Shown piece after piece: positions 1 to 9,146 of a stretch of DNA of 64,000 nucleotides. Numbering within the stretch: the first letter of the stretch is position 1; each line of letters starts with the position of its first letter. The stretch comes from Betaproteobacteria bacterium (GTDB lineage Bacteria > Pseudomonadota > Gammaproteobacteria > Burkholderiales > Rhodocyclaceae), in NCBI GenBank assembly GCA_012026885.1, contig VEPL01000025.1:234595-298594 (forward strand), read 5' to 3'. A program made the translations under genes and the position numbers. The notes under the pieces are model-generated. The model was not told the origin of the DNA, searched no databases, and was given only the letters and a program-made list of their open reading frames with translations.

Positions 1-402
1 CGATCACGGTGGCGACGGCCGACGGCACGACGCAGGTGCTGACGGTGACGATGACCGGGACCGACGACGCGACGGTGATCACGGGGACGAGCACGGCGGC
101 GCTGACCGAGACGAACGCGGTCCAAAACACCGGCGGCACGCTGGTGGCGACCGACCCGGACAGCTCGAACGCCTTCGTGGTGCAGACCAACGTGGCGGGG
201 GGCAACAACTACGGCAAGTTCAGCATTGCCGCGGACGGCACCTGGACCTACACGATGGACAGCGCCCACAACGAATTTGTGGGCGGGCAGACCTACAGCG
301 ACTCGATCACGGTGGCGACGGCCGACGGCACGACGCAGGTGCTGACGGTGACGATGACCGGGACCGACGACGCGACGGTGATCACGGGGACGAGCACGGC
401 GG
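1..402 (+). repeat. Perfect 99-bp tandem-repeat identity within VCBS module (period 303 bp)
   Basis: Bases 1-99 are identical to bases 304-402. The offset is 303 bp, which is 101 codons. Identity stops at base 100/403, where the last repeat gives way to a different module. The identical block continues to the left edge, so more copies probably lie outside the window. Confidence 0.9.
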
Positions 403-3320
403 TTTACACCGAGAACGGTGCTACGGCGATCAACACGCTGATTACAGTTGCTGATGCGGACAGCTCGACGCTTTCGACGGCGACCGTCGCGATCACCGGC
501 AATTTCCAAGCGGGCCAGGATCTACTGAGCTTCACCAATGTGCCGGCGACGATGGGCAACATTTCCGGGACTTACAATGCTGCAACCGGGGTGATGAGCC
601 TCAGTTCTGCGGGCAACACGGCGACGCTGGCCCAATGGCAGGCAGCCTTGCGGGCGGTGCAGTACGCGAACAGTTCGGAAGATCCGAACACGGTTTCGCG
701 TATTGTCAGCTACACGGTCAATGACGGCGCGGCGAACTCCAATACGGTCACATCGACCATCAACGTGACACCGGTCAATGACGCGCCGACCCTGACGGCC
801 ACGGCGTCTAGTCCGATCTTCGCCGAGGGCGCGGGCTCGACCCAGGCGGCTGCGGTCAGCGTCTTCAGTGGCGCGGCTAGCGGTACGGTCGAAAGCGGGC
901 AAACCATCACCGGGTTCTCCTTCACGGTGGGCGGGCTGCTCGATGGGGCCAACGAGCGGATTGTGGTCGATGGCACCGCGATCACCCTGGGTGGCAATTC
1001 CGCGGGCACGACGGCGACGAACGGAATGAGCTATACGGTGACGATCTCCGGAGGCACTGCCACGGTTGTCCTGAGCAAGCCGGCGGGCGTTTCGACCAGC
1101 AACCTTGATACCCTCGTCAACGGCATCACTTACCAGAACACCAATATTGACAACCCGACGGACGGCAACCGCGTCTTCACCCTGACCCAAGTTGTGGACA
1201 GTGGTGGCACCGCCAATGGCGGCGTCAATGCCACAACGCTGTCGATTGCATCGACGGTCAATGTCAATCCGGTGAACGACGCGCCCGTGGCGAGCGGCGG
1301 GCAAGTCAATGGCACGGAGGATGCCAACTACGTATTCAGTTGGTCCAATTTCAACGTTGGCGACGTGGATACACCATCGGCTTCCCTCGGGGTCAAGATA
1401 TCTGTTTTGCCGTCCGATGGCGTGTTGCAGTTCTCGACGAACGGGGCGACTTGGACTGCCGTCTCGGCCGGGCAGTTGATCGCGAAGGCAACGATCGATA
1501 GCGGCTGGTTGCGCTTCGTCCCGGATGCCAACGAGTCGGGAGCCAACGTTTTTGGCGGAACTGGAACCGGCAATCGCCAGGCGGATTACGCGGGATTCAC
1601 CTACACGCCGAATGATGGCTCGGTGGATGGGGCAGCCGCCACGATGCGCATTGACATCGCCCCAGTTGCGGATACCCCGACCCTCAGCTTCGGCGCTCTG
1701 GTTTATACCGCTACAAGCATCACTTCCGCCAACGCTACTACGACCAACAACGGCTTTAACATGCTTGCCTATAATCCCAATGGCAGCGCGGGGGCCATCA
1801 GCCTCAAGACAGGAAGCCCCGATGGATTCGGGGTCCTGGGGGTCGCAACCGGCGATACGACCGAGCTTGGCTATTCTGCCTCTGCGGGCGCCTCCGAGCG
1901 ATTGGTGGTCAATCTCGACAACCTCGTCTCGTCGGTCGATGTGTCGTTTGCTTGGCTGGCCGCTGGCGAGCGGTATTCGGTGCAGTTCCTGAATTCCGGC
2001 ACCGTTGTGGGAAGCTATACGAGTTCCATTGGCGGCACCGATGCAGTCGATGCGGTCACCACGCTCAAGCCGGTCACCGGCGCTCAATTCAACCAGATCA
2101 TTTTCAGCGCCCCGGCCGGTGATAACGACTACCTGATCAACAAGATCGTCTTCGACCGGGTCACCAGTAGCGGCTCCGGCTCGGTGACCACGAATGACAA
2201 TGGTGTCGTCAATCTGGGCCTGACGTCTTCGCTGGCCGATACCGATGGTTCAGAAACGCTCAAGGTCATGATCAGCGGCATTCCGTCCGGATTCACATTG
2301 ACCGATGGCACCAATACCTTCACCGCTACCGGCGCGCCAAGCGCCCGGAGCAGTGTCGATGTGTCGACCTGGTCGATTTCCTCGATCAAGCTTATCGTGC
2401 CAGCTAACGTCCAGGGAACGGCGCAGCTGACCGCTACGGCCACGGCGACCGAGACGTCCAACCTAGATGTCGCCTCGATCTCGAGCACGGTCAACGTCGT
2501 TATCACCCACCCGCAAAGTAGCGGGGTCGATACAGTCATCACCAACACGGCGCTTGGCACGAACTTTACCGTGCCGATCTCCGCGTTCTTGTACAACGAT
2601 GTGGGTGCATCCAGTATTACGGCGCTGTCGGCCCCCAACGGTCTGACCGCGAGCCTGAGTGGCTCAAATGTCATCATCAATGACGCAAGCCCTGCCGGCG
2701 GATCGTTCAACTACACGGCCACGACCAGCGTATTCGATCTCGATACGAATTCGACGGTTGTCAGGACGACGACGGGATCGGTCACTGTTAGCAGGGATGC
2801 TACAGGCACCATGGATGGAACGTCTGGCGACAACATCCTCGTCGATACATTGACAGGCGCCACGACCATGGACGGTGGTGCCGGTAACGACGTCCTGGTC
2901 AGCACGGCTGGCAGCGGTGCCGATACGCTCATCGGTGGCGCGGGCAACGATATGCTGACTGGCGGTCTGGGTGCCGACACGTTCGTCTGGTATCTCGCGG
3001 ACCGGGGTACCTTGGCAAACCCTGCGCGCGATGTCATTACCGACTTCGATACCGCTGCCTATGCCTCGGGCGGCGATCGCCTCGACTTGCGCGATATTCT
3101 GTCCGGTACTGGGGCGACGACGGCTGCCGTGCTGGATGGTTACCTGGACTTTTCCAAGCAGGGGAGCGACACTGTGATCAACATCCGTCCGACCGGCGCC
3201 GGCGGGGAGATGACCCAGCAGATCGTGTTGCAGGGTGTCGATCTGACCAGTGGCGGTACGCTGAACGACCAGCAGATCATCCAGGACCTGCTCAACAAGG
3301 GCAAGCTGCAGACCGATTGA
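1..3320 (+). CDS. C-terminal part of giant VCBS/RTX type I secreted adhesin (5' partial)
   Basis: The reading frame is open from the left window edge (first full codon at base 3), so this is only the C-terminal 1,100 or so residues of a much larger protein. It starts with about 101-residue VCBS-type repeats (motif YSDSITVATADGTTQ), continues through cadherin/Ig-like modules that begin with VNDAP, and ends with glycine-rich RTX nonapeptides (GGAGNDVL, GGAGNDML, about 2,811-2,990) and a roughly 110-residue C-terminal region typical of type I secretion substrates. By family, such proteins are exported by an ABC/MFP/TolC system and act as calcium-dependent biofilm adhesins (LapA/BapA-like). No transporter gene is in the window. 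The next gene converges on it, separated by a strong hairpin. Confidence 0.85.
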   Translation, partial: ITVATADGTTQVLTVTMTGTDDATVITGTSTAALTETNAVQNTGGTLVATDPDSSNAFVVQTNVAGGNNYGKFSIAADGTWTYTMDSAHNEFVGGQTYSDSITVATADGTTQVLTVTMTGTDDATVITGTSTAVYTENGATAINTLITVADADSSTLSTATVAITGNFQAGQDLLSFTNVPATMGNISGTYNAATGVMSLSSAGNTATLAQWQAALRAVQYANSSEDPNTVSRIVSYTVNDGAANSNTVTSTINVTPVNDAPTLTATASSPIFAEGAGSTQAAAVSVFSGAASGTVESGQTITGFSFTVGGLLDGANERIVVDGTAITLGGNSAGTTATNGMSYTVTISGGTATVVLSKPAGVSTSNLDTLVNGITYQNTNIDNPTDGNRVFTLTQVVDSGGTANGGVNATTLSIASTVNVNPVNDAPVASGGQVNGTEDANYVFSWSNFNVGDVDTPSASLGVKISVLPSDGVLQFSTNGATWTAVSAGQLIAKATIDSGWLRFVPDANESGANVFGGTGTGNRQADYAGFTYTPNDGSVDGAAATMRIDIAPVADTPTLSFGALVYTATSITSANATTTNNGFNMLAYNPNGSAGAISLKTGSPDGFGVLGVATGDTTELGYSASAGASERLVVNLDNLVSSVDVSFAWLAAGERYSVQFLNSGTVVGSYTSSIGGTDAVDAVTTLKPVTGAQFNQIIFSAPAGDNDYLINKIVFDRVTSSGSGSVTTNDNGVVNLGLTSSLADTDGSETLKVMISGIPSGFTLTDGTNTFTATGAPSARSSVDVSTWSISSIKLIVPANVQGTAQLTATATATETSNLDVASISSTVNVVITHPQSSGVDTVITNTALGTNFTVPISAFLYNDVGASSITALSAPNGLTASLSGSNVIINDASPAGGSFNYTATTSVFDLDTNSTVVRTTTGSVTVSRDATGTMDGTSGDNILVDTLTGATTMDGGAGNDVLVSTAGSGADTLIGGAGNDMLTGGLGADTFVWYLADRGTLANPARDVITDFDTAAYASGGDRLDLRDILSGTGATTAAVLDGYLDFSKQGSDTVINIRPTGAGGEMTQQIVLQGVDLTSGGTLNDQQIIQDLLNKGKLQTD

Positions 3321-3334
3321 GGCCTGTCGCGGCC

Positions 3335-3378
3335 GACCAGCAAAAAGGGGCGATTTTCATCGCCCCTTTTTGCTGGTC
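3335..3378. terminator. Bidirectional Rho-independent terminator
   Basis: A perfect 19-bp stem (arms 3335-3353 and 3360-3378) with a 6-nt loop has A5 and T5 runs inside the arms. It lies between the convergent adhesin gene and the Crp/Fnr regulator and can serve both. Confidence 0.85.
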
Positions 3379-3401
3379 CGCCCGTCAGGGAAACGGCGAT
3401 T

Positions 3402-4103
3402 TCAGCCGGCGTGCTGGCGCAGCCGGGCGACACTGGGTATGTGGATCTTGCGGCCTTCGACGACGATCAGGCCGAGTTCGGTCAGTTCGTGCAGGATGCG
3501 CGAGAAGTGTTCCTGGGTCAGGTTCAGGCGCGAGGCGATGACGCCCTTGCTGGTGCTCAGGGTGACGGCGAAATTGGTGGCGTCGAAATCTTCTTCCGGG
3601 ATGTCGCGCAGCAGGTAGCCGATGATGCGTTCCTTGCCGGAGCGCAGCGAATACGATTCGACGTCGCTCATCAGCTGGTGCAGGCGCATCGCCATGCCGG
3701 CGAGCATCTTGCGCGCGAACGACGGGTCGCGCTGCAGTTCGTCGAAGACCGCGTTCTTGGAAACGTGCAGCAGCAGCGAGTCGGTGAGCGCCTGCGCGAA
3801 GACGATGTAGGGTTTGTCCATGAACATGATCGCTTCGCCGAAACTCTGGCTCGGGCCGATGATTTCGACGACCTTCTCGCCGCCCTGCGCCGATGTGAAG
3901 GCGAGCTTGATCTGCCCGTAGACGACAAGGTGGAAGCCGCTGCTCGGGTCGCCCTTGTGGAACAGGATCTCGCCCTTGTCGGCATGCACCTCGCGCGTGG
4001 CGCGGGCGATGCGTGCGATCTCCTCGGGGGCCAGGCCGTTGAAGAGCGGGATGTGGGTCAGCAGGGCTTCGACATTGACGGGGGGGTGGGTATGCATCGT
4101 CAT
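3402..4103 (-). CDS. Crp/Fnr-family regulator, Dnr/NnrR-like (likely NO-responsive)
   Basis: This 233-residue protein has an N-terminal cyclic-nucleotide-binding-like beta-barrel (about residues 15-130), a long dimer helix (about 135-160) and a C-terminal winged helix (about 170-225). The recognition helix TQEHFSRIL has the E..SR pattern seen in regulators that read TTGAT half-sites. The cysteines that bind the 4Fe-4S cluster in FNR are absent at the N-terminus, which points to the Dnr/NnrR type rather than FNR. The stretch EAIMFMDKP resembles the same region of Pseudomonas Dnr. It lies directly downstream of norD on the same strand, so control of the nor genes is the obvious inference. Another Crp-type role is possible. 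Confidence 0.8.
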   Translation of the reverse strand: MTMHTHPPVNVEALLTHIPLFNGLAPEEIARIARATREVHADKGEILFHKGDPSSGFHLVVYGQIKLAFTSAQGGEKVVEIIGPSQSFGEAIMFMDKPYIVFAQALTDSLLLHVSKNAVFDELQRDPSFARKMLAGMAMRLHQLMSDVESYSLRSGKERIIGYLLRDIPEEDFDATNFAVTLSTSKGVIASRLNLTQEHFSRILHELTELGLIVVEGRKIHIPSVARLRQHAG

Positions 4104-4169
4104 TCTTGGGTAGTCGGGTGAGGGCGGATGGTGTCATCCACCCGGGCGATGGGCAATAGCCCGTTCGCA

Positions 4170-6014
4170 CTAGGTGCGGGTGAGTTGGACATAGAGCAGG
4201 GGCAGGCGGCGCGGCAGTTCCTCGGGCTTCCTGATCACGCAGAAGCCGGCCGGGCCGAACAGGTAGGGCAGGTAGGCGCCGGCCTCGCGGTCGATGGTGA
4301 CGCAGAACGGAGTGAGTCCGAGGCGGCGCGCCTCATGCACCGCCATGCGGGTGTCCTCGATGCCGTAGCGGGAATCGTAGAGGTCCAGGTCGTTGGGCTT
4401 CCCGTCGGTGATGATCAGCAACAGGCGGCGGCCGGCCGGCTGCTCGCCGAGGACGGCGGCGGCTTGGCGCAGGGCGGCGCCCATGCGCGTGTAGAAGCCG
4501 GGCTTGATGGCGAGGATGCGGCCGCGCACGGCCGCGTCGTAGCGCTGGTGGAAATCCTTGAGCAGGTGGAAGCGGACGTTCTGGCGGCGCAGCGAGGAGA
4601 AACCGTAGATGCCGAAGCGGTCGCCGGTTGCGGTCAACGCCTCGGAGAAGAGCAAAAGCGAGTCGCGGATGACGTCGATGATGCGGTGGCTGTCGGAGAT
4701 CGGCGCATCGGTGGACATCGACAGGTCGGCCAGCAGCAGGCAGGCGAGGTCGCGCTCGCAGCGGGCCTGGGCGAGATAGCCGCCGGATACGGGCGTGTGG
4801 CCGCTGGCGCGGTCGGCACGGTTGCGCACGCAGGCGTCGAGGTCGAGCTCGGGGCCGTCCGGCTGGCCCTTGAGCCAGCGCCGCTGCGGGGCGAGGGCGG
4901 CGAACTGGCCGCGCAGCTTCTTCGCCGTGGCAGCGAGTTCTGCCGGCAGCGGGCCGGGGGCCGCATCGTGGGCGATCATCGGCTGCAGCAGGCAGTGGCC
5001 GGACAGCAGGACATCCTTGCGGTAGTCCCATTCGGGCAGCGCGATGCCGGGACCGATGGGCATGTCGTCCTCGGCCGCCGAGGGCAGGTCGAGGTCGAAC
5101 TTGACGCGCGATTTGGCGGTCTGGCCGTCGCGGGTCAGCGACAGGCGGTCGAGGTCGCGCGCGGCGTTGCGGGCGTTCGGGTCCTCGTCCTCGTCGTAGG
5201 CGCGGTTGACGCGTACGTACTCGGCCCAGGTCGGCAGGCTCTCGGCGCGGAACATGGCGAGCATCGGCGCCTTGTTTTCGGGCGTCTCGACCTGCTCGGC
5301 CTTGTGCGCGTCCTCGCGGGCATCGACGCTGCCGCTGCCTTCCGGCGGCAGGTTGCCGTCGGGGTCGCCGGCGCGCAGCAGACCGGGGGCATCCTCCTCG
5401 GCGGCGACCAGCCACAGCAGCACCGGGTGGGGCGGCTTCGACTTCAGGGAATTGAGCGGTGGCAGGCCGTCGACCGTGCCCGGCGCGTCAAGGGCGCGGC
5501 GGATGGCGTTTTCCTGTGCGGCCTCGTCGGGCAGCATTTGCGCCCGGTCGAGGCGGGCGGCAAGGTGGGCGTCGACCAGCCGGCGATAGCGCGGCGCGAG
5601 GCCGGGGAAACGTTCGAGCGCGGTGCGCGCGGCGATCTGGTTACGGACGAACCAGCCGCGGTTCGGGGCGACATCGCAGGCGGCAAGGGCGGCCAGCCAG
5701 AGGTAGAGGTCGCGGTTGAGCGCCTGCTCGGGGAAAGCGGCGATCTCGGGCGGCAGGCGCAGGGTCTCGGCGTCGCGTCGGGCCTGCGCGACCCGCTCGC
5801 CGCTTCCGGCCAGGCGCTGGATCCAGCCGCGGCGGGCGCCGTGCTGTTCCAGTGTCGCGGAAGCGACGTTCAGGCCGGGGTCGCCGCCGAAGCCGCGGAA
5901 GAGGATGCCGGCCGCCTTTTCGACCTCGGCGAGCTTGACCGCGGCCTGCGGGTAATGGCCGCCGGCGGCCTTGGTGACCCAGTTGTGCCAGAGCTTGCCG
6001 ATGAATTCTTCCAT
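4170..6014 (-). CDS. norD: NorD, nitric oxide reductase activation protein (VWA domain)
   Basis: The 614-residue product ends in a von Willebrand factor A domain. The MIDAS motif DLSMS is at about residues 430-434, followed by the IIDVIRDS and LLIITDGKPND segments. NorD partners the MoxR-type ATPase NorQ, encoded just upstream, to assemble or activate the NorCB complex, probably by inserting the non-haem iron. The middle region (about 210-330) is acidic and low complexity, as usual for the family. The ATG at 6014 was chosen because MEEFIGKLW starts the conserved domain. The in-frame extension to 6128 is arginine-rich and overlaps the preceding gene. The gene follows the polyferredoxin gene after 10 bp. 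Confidence 0.92.
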   Translation of the reverse strand: MEEFIGKLWHNWVTKAAGGHYPQAAVKLAEVEKAAGILFRGFGGDPGLNVASATLEQHGARRGWIQRLAGSGERVAQARRDAETLRLPPEIAAFPEQALNRDLYLWLAALAACDVAPNRGWFVRNQIAARTALERFPGLAPRYRRLVDAHLAARLDRAQMLPDEAAQENAIRRALDAPGTVDGLPPLNSLKSKPPHPVLLWLVAAEEDAPGLLRAGDPDGNLPPEGSGSVDAREDAHKAEQVETPENKAPMLAMFRAESLPTWAEYVRVNRAYDEDEDPNARNAARDLDRLSLTRDGQTAKSRVKFDLDLPSAAEDDMPIGPGIALPEWDYRKDVLLSGHCLLQPMIAHDAAPGPLPAELAATAKKLRGQFAALAPQRRWLKGQPDGPELDLDACVRNRADRASGHTPVSGGYLAQARCERDLACLLLADLSMSTDAPISDSHRIIDVIRDSLLLFSEALTATGDRFGIYGFSSLRRQNVRFHLLKDFHQRYDAAVRGRILAIKPGFYTRMGAALRQAAAVLGEQPAGRRLLLIITDGKPNDLDLYDSRYGIEDTRMAVHEARRLGLTPFCVTIDREAGAYLPYLFGPAGFCVIRKPEELPRRLPLLYVQLTRT

Positions 6015-6024
6015 GCCGTTCCCT

Positions 6025-7068
6025 TCAGCGCCGCGCGCCGGCGTCCTCGTCGGTTTGCGACAGCGCCGAGAAGCGCGCCTCGTTCCTTTGCGCCGCGTCG
6101 CCGGAGACCCAGCGCAGCAGCGGGCCATCGGGGTTGGCGCGGTTCACCGTGGCGCAGGCGGAAACGCACTGGCCGCACTGGGTGCAGGCGAACATCCAGC
6201 GCTTGACGTTGCGCGGCTTCAGGCGCATCGGGCAGACGGCGTCGCAGGCGCTGCCGGAGGGCGGCGCAGGTTCGGCGGCGGCAGTGTGCCGCTCGTGGCG
6301 GGCGATGACCGTGTTGGCGGCGCTGCCGCAGCCCTTCATGCAGCTGGCGCAGTCGGACAGCCGGTCGCGCTCGAAGCCGACGACCATGGCCTTCTGGTTG
6401 CCGATCCAGGCGAAGCTCTGGAACAGCCCGATGGCGCAGGCGTAGCGGCAGAACAGGTGGCGTGCGAAAAGGAATTCGAGGGTGAGCACCGTGGTTGCCG
6501 CGGTCAGGAAGATGACTTCGTAGCGACTGAGACTGAAGGTGAGCAGGCCGTGGTAGACGCCGAAGGGCGGCATGAGGTAAGTCAGCCCGACCACGGCCCA
6601 GGCGAAGGCGAAGCCGATTGCGGCAGGGACGACCGCGAACCAGTAGCGCGGGTCGCGCGTCGCCGGGGTGCCGTCTGGCTCCCAGGGCGGTGTCTTCTTG
6701 GTGTCCCAGATCGAGTGCTTGCCGGTGGCGAAGAGCATCAGGCGATTGATGGTCTCGACTACCGAAAAGTGCGGGCACAGCCAGCCGCAGTAGAGGCGGC
6801 CCCACTTCCAGGCGACGCCGATGATCAGCGCCAGCGTGCCGAGGACCGGCAAAAACAGGTAAAGAACGATGTTGACCGCAGCCGTGCCGGCACCGACGCG
6901 GCCGGCGATCAGGTCGTCGACGCCGAGGTGCCACGGGATGGTCAGGAAATAGGCATGCTTCTCGGTGAGGTCGTAACGGAACAGGTCGAACACCGGCGTC
7001 AGCGCGAACAGCGTGAAGAAGCCGATCTGCGCCCAGACCCGGTAGCGTTGCAGTGCCGGCTTCTTCAT
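6025..7068 (-). CDS. NosR/NapH/CcoG-type membrane polyferredoxin in nor cluster
   Basis: This 347-residue protein has about five membrane segments in residues 12-225 and many cysteines: YCGWLCP at about 93-99, CRYAC at 207-211, C.SC...C at 240-247, CDAVCP at 275-280, and a ferredoxin motif CTQCGQCVSAC at 295-305. This layout fits the 4Fe-4S membrane proteins NosR (C-terminal part), NapH and CcoG, which move electrons across or along the membrane. It lies between norQ and norD with a 4-bp ATGA overlap to the upstream small membrane protein, so it is co-expressed with the nor genes. Its role there (electron supply or cofactor assembly) is inferred. The ATG at 7068 was chosen because the longer frame is antisense-like arginine-rich sequence. 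Confidence 0.82.
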   Translation of the reverse strand: MKKPALQRYRVWAQIGFFTLFALTPVFDLFRYDLTEKHAYFLTIPWHLGVDDLIAGRVGAGTAAVNIVLYLFLPVLGTLALIIGVAWKWGRLYCGWLCPHFSVVETINRLMLFATGKHSIWDTKKTPPWEPDGTPATRDPRYWFAVVPAAIGFAFAWAVVGLTYLMPPFGVYHGLLTFSLSRYEVIFLTAATTVLTLEFLFARHLFCRYACAIGLFQSFAWIGNQKAMVVGFERDRLSDCASCMKGCGSAANTVIARHERHTAAAEPAPPSGSACDAVCPMRLKPRNVKRWMFACTQCGQCVSACATVNRANPDGPLLRWVSGDAAQRNEARFSALSQTDEDAGARR

Positions 7069-7484
7069 GCGCCGGGCCCCTCGAGGCGGGGGCCGATCAG
7101 TGGGTAACGCCAGAGCTGGCCGGCCATTGCCTTGATCAGCGCGAAAATGCCGAGCAGTATCAGTGTCGAGTGGATGCAGGTGAAATAGAGGATGAGCGCG
7201 ACCCAGGTCCATTCCCAGTCGAGCCCGCCGAGACCGACGATGGTGGCGCCGAAGACGGCGATGAGCAGCCCGCCCCACAGGCTGACCAGCGTCGCCTGCT
7301 TCAGATGATGGCGTGCGAGCGGCGGCGCGTCGTGGCGAAAACGCAGCCACAGCCCGAGCAGGGCGAGGAAGGCGAGCCCGGGCAGGAGCAGCAGGTTGAT
7401 CAGGAACAGCGCTTCCGCGAGGACGGCCAGGGCCTGTCCGGCCTTTTCCTCGGTGTAGCCGAAGTTATCGTCCGAAAGTGGCAT
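7065..7484 (-). CDS. Small four-helix membrane protein of the nor cluster
   Basis: The 139-residue product has about four hydrophobic segments (roughly 18-45, 62-85, 90-110 and 110-128) and no recognised catalytic motif. It overlaps norQ by 20 bp at its 5' end and the polyferredoxin gene by 4 bp (ATGA) at its 3' end, so it is translationally coupled to both. The family is not recognised. Its tight placement suggests a partner of the polyferredoxin or of NorQ/NorD in NO reductase maturation, but this is inference. Confidence 0.7.
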   Translation of the reverse strand: MPLSDDNFGYTEEKAGQALAVLAEALFLINLLLLPGLAFLALLGLWLRFRHDAPPLARHHLKQATLVSLWGGLLIAVFGATIVGLGGLDWEWTWVALILYFTCIHSTLILLGIFALIKAMAGQLWRYPLIGPRLEGPGA

Positions 7485-8247
7485 TCACGATTTCCATCAA
7501 CGCCTCGACCGTTTCCTCGTCGTCGGTCAGGCTCTCGACCAGCGCGGCCCGGCAGGCGGCGCTGACGTCGAAGCCGGACTTGATCAGGGTCGCAGCATAG
7601 ACCAGCAGGCGGGTCGAGGCGACTTCCTCGAGGTCGCGGTCCTTGAGGGCGCGGAAGGCGCGGGCGATGCCGACCAGGCGGCGGGCGAGGTCGGCGTCGC
7701 AGCCGGTCTCGCCGATCAGGATCGACTGCTCGCGCTCGGCACCCGGGAAGTCGAAGCGTAGCGAGACGAAGCGCTGCCGGGTCGACGGCTTGAGGCCCTT
7801 GAGCAGGTTCTGGTAGCCCGGGTTGTACGAGACGACGAGCATGAAGTTGTCGGGCGCTGCCAGCGTTTCGCCGGTGCGGTCGATGGGCAGGATGCGGCGG
7901 TCGTCGGCCAGCGGGTGGAGGACGACGGTAGTGTCCTTGCGCGCCTCGACGATCTCGTCGAGGTAACAGATGCCGCCTTCTCGCACGGCGCGGGTCAGCG
8001 GGCCGTCGCACCACCAGGTGCCTTGGTCGGAAATGAGGTGGCGGCCGACCAGGTCGCCGGCGGTCAGGTCGTCGTGGCAGGCCACCGTGTATAGCGGCAG
8101 CTTTAGGCGGGCCGCCATGTGGGCGACGAAGCGCGTCTTGCCGCAGCCGGTCGGGCCCTTGATCAATAGTGGCAGGCGCTCGCGGTAGGCGTGCTCGAAA
8201 AGGGCGATCTCGTTGCCGGAAGGCTCGTAGAAGGGAAGTTCGGTCAT
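7465..8247 (-). CDS. norQ: NorQ, MoxR-type AAA+ ATPase for NO reductase activation
   Basis: The 260-residue protein has a Walker A motif GPTGCGKT at residues 31-38, a Walker B motif CYLDE at 94-98, a sensor segment VVSYNPGYQ, and the C-terminal lid typical of the NorQ/NirQ/CbbQ branch of MoxR ATPases. With NorD (VWA) it forms the chaperone pair that activates NorCB. The start overlaps the stop of the upstream norF-like gene by 4 bp, which indicates coupling within a norE-norF-norQ-x-y-norD operon. Confidence 0.93.
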   Translation of the reverse strand: MTELPFYEPSGNEIALFEHAYRERLPLLIKGPTGCGKTRFVAHMAARLKLPLYTVACHDDLTAGDLVGRHLISDQGTWWCDGPLTRAVREGGICYLDEIVEARKDTTVVLHPLADDRRILPIDRTGETLAAPDNFMLVVSYNPGYQNLLKGLKPSTRQRFVSLRFDFPGAEREQSILIGETGCDADLARRLVGIARAFRALKDRDLEEVASTRLLVYAATLIKSGFDVSAACRAALVESLTDDEETVEALMEIVNATFGR

Positions 8248-8510
8248 CGGAGGGAAATCCAGTAGGCCAGCAGGATTAAGGAAGAAACGAGTATGAGCCA
8301 GCCTTCGAGCAGGACCCGCCAGAGGAGCGGCGCAGCGCGCAGTTCCATGAAGTCGAGGATGACGAGGCGACCCTTGATGAAGGCGATGGCGAGCATGGCG
8401 ACGATGGCCGCCGTGCCGGCGGCGCCGGCTTCGCCGAGGTACCAGGTAATGCCGGTGGCGACCAGCAGGACGAGCCAGGCGCGGTGAGCGGGGTTGCGGA
8501 GGGCATTCAT
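8244..8510 (-). CDS. norF: NorF-like small membrane protein (COX4-type)
   Basis: This 88-residue protein has three hydrophobic segments (about 10-27, 32-48 and 62-85), with the pattern IKGRLVILDFMELR that is typical of the prokaryotic cytochrome oxidase subunit IV / NorF superfamily. It lies one base after norE and overlaps norQ by 4 bp. NorF proteins are accessory to NO reductase and affect its activity, but their exact role is not settled. Confidence 0.8.
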   Translation of the reverse strand: MNALRNPAHRAWLVLLVATGITWYLGEAGAAGTAAIVAMLAIAFIKGRLVILDFMELRAAPLLWRVLLEGWLILVSSLILLAYWISLR

Positions 8511-8511
8511 C

Positions 8512-9111
8512 TCAGCGCATCACGTAGACGAGGGGGAAGAGAACGATCCACAGGAGGTCGACCATGTGCCAGTAGGCGGCGCCGCTCTCCAGGCCGTGCG
8601 CGTCGTGGGCGCCATAGACGTCCTTCCTCGCCTGCACCCAGAGGATGGCGAGGATGACCATGCCGAGGATGACGTGCATGAAATGGAAAAAGGTCAGCGA
8701 GATGTAGAACATGTAGAAGGTGTTGGTCGACAGCGTGATGCCGGCACCGAACTTGGCTGCGTACTCGAACACCTTGACGGCCAGGAAGCCGCCCCCGCAC
8801 AGGAAGCCCAGCAGCAGGTTGCGCGGGATCGCCGGCCGGTCGTCGCGATGCGCTGCCTGGACGGCGAGGACGACGAACCACGAGCCGCTGATCAGCAGGA
8901 CCGTGTTGAGCGCGCCGGCGTTGCGGTCCAGCGTCTGCTGGTAAAGGTTGAATTCCTCGACGTGGCCGGCCCGGGCGAACGCGTAGGCCGCGAAGAACAC
9001 GGCGAAGGCGAGCAGCTCGGCAAGGATGAAGAACCAGATGGCGAGGTCGCCGGGCAATCGGGAGGCCCGCTGCGGGGTGCTCCGTGCAGCCGGGGCGAGC
9101 GTGGAATCCAT
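8512..9111 (-). CDS. norE: NorE, cytochrome c oxidase subunit III-like protein
   Basis: The protein (199 residues from this ATG) has five predicted membrane segments and the subunit III signatures FILAELLAF near the N-terminus and FHFMHVILGM near the middle. NorE homologues accompany norQ/norD and promote NO reductase activity without being part of the purified enzyme. A GTG at 9135 would add eight residues. The ATG at 9111 was preferred because it is the stronger codon, although neither start has a clear ribosome-binding site. This is the first gene of the minus-strand nor accessory operon, with a degenerate FNR-type box upstream. Confidence 0.9.
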   Translation of the reverse strand: MDSTLAPAARSTPQRASRLPGDLAIWFFILAELLAFAVFFAAYAFARAGHVEEFNLYQQTLDRNAGALNTVLLISGSWFVVLAVQAAHRDDRPAIPRNLLLGFLCGGGFLAVKVFEYAAKFGAGITLSTNTFYMFYISLTFFHFMHVILGMVILAILWVQARKDVYGAHDAHGLESGAAYWHMVDLLWIVLFPLVYVMR

Positions 9112-9146
9112 GCGGCCGATGGTAGCGGTGATCACGGTTAGGGAAC

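Noticed and set aside
522..2087. 521-codon minus-strand frame within the adhesin
   Set aside because: It has no recognisable domain and no ribosome-binding site, and is opposite a repetitive protein with strong family signatures.
4128..6206. 692-codon plus-strand frame over norD
   Set aside because: It is antisense to norD, which has complete VWA motifs and operon context.
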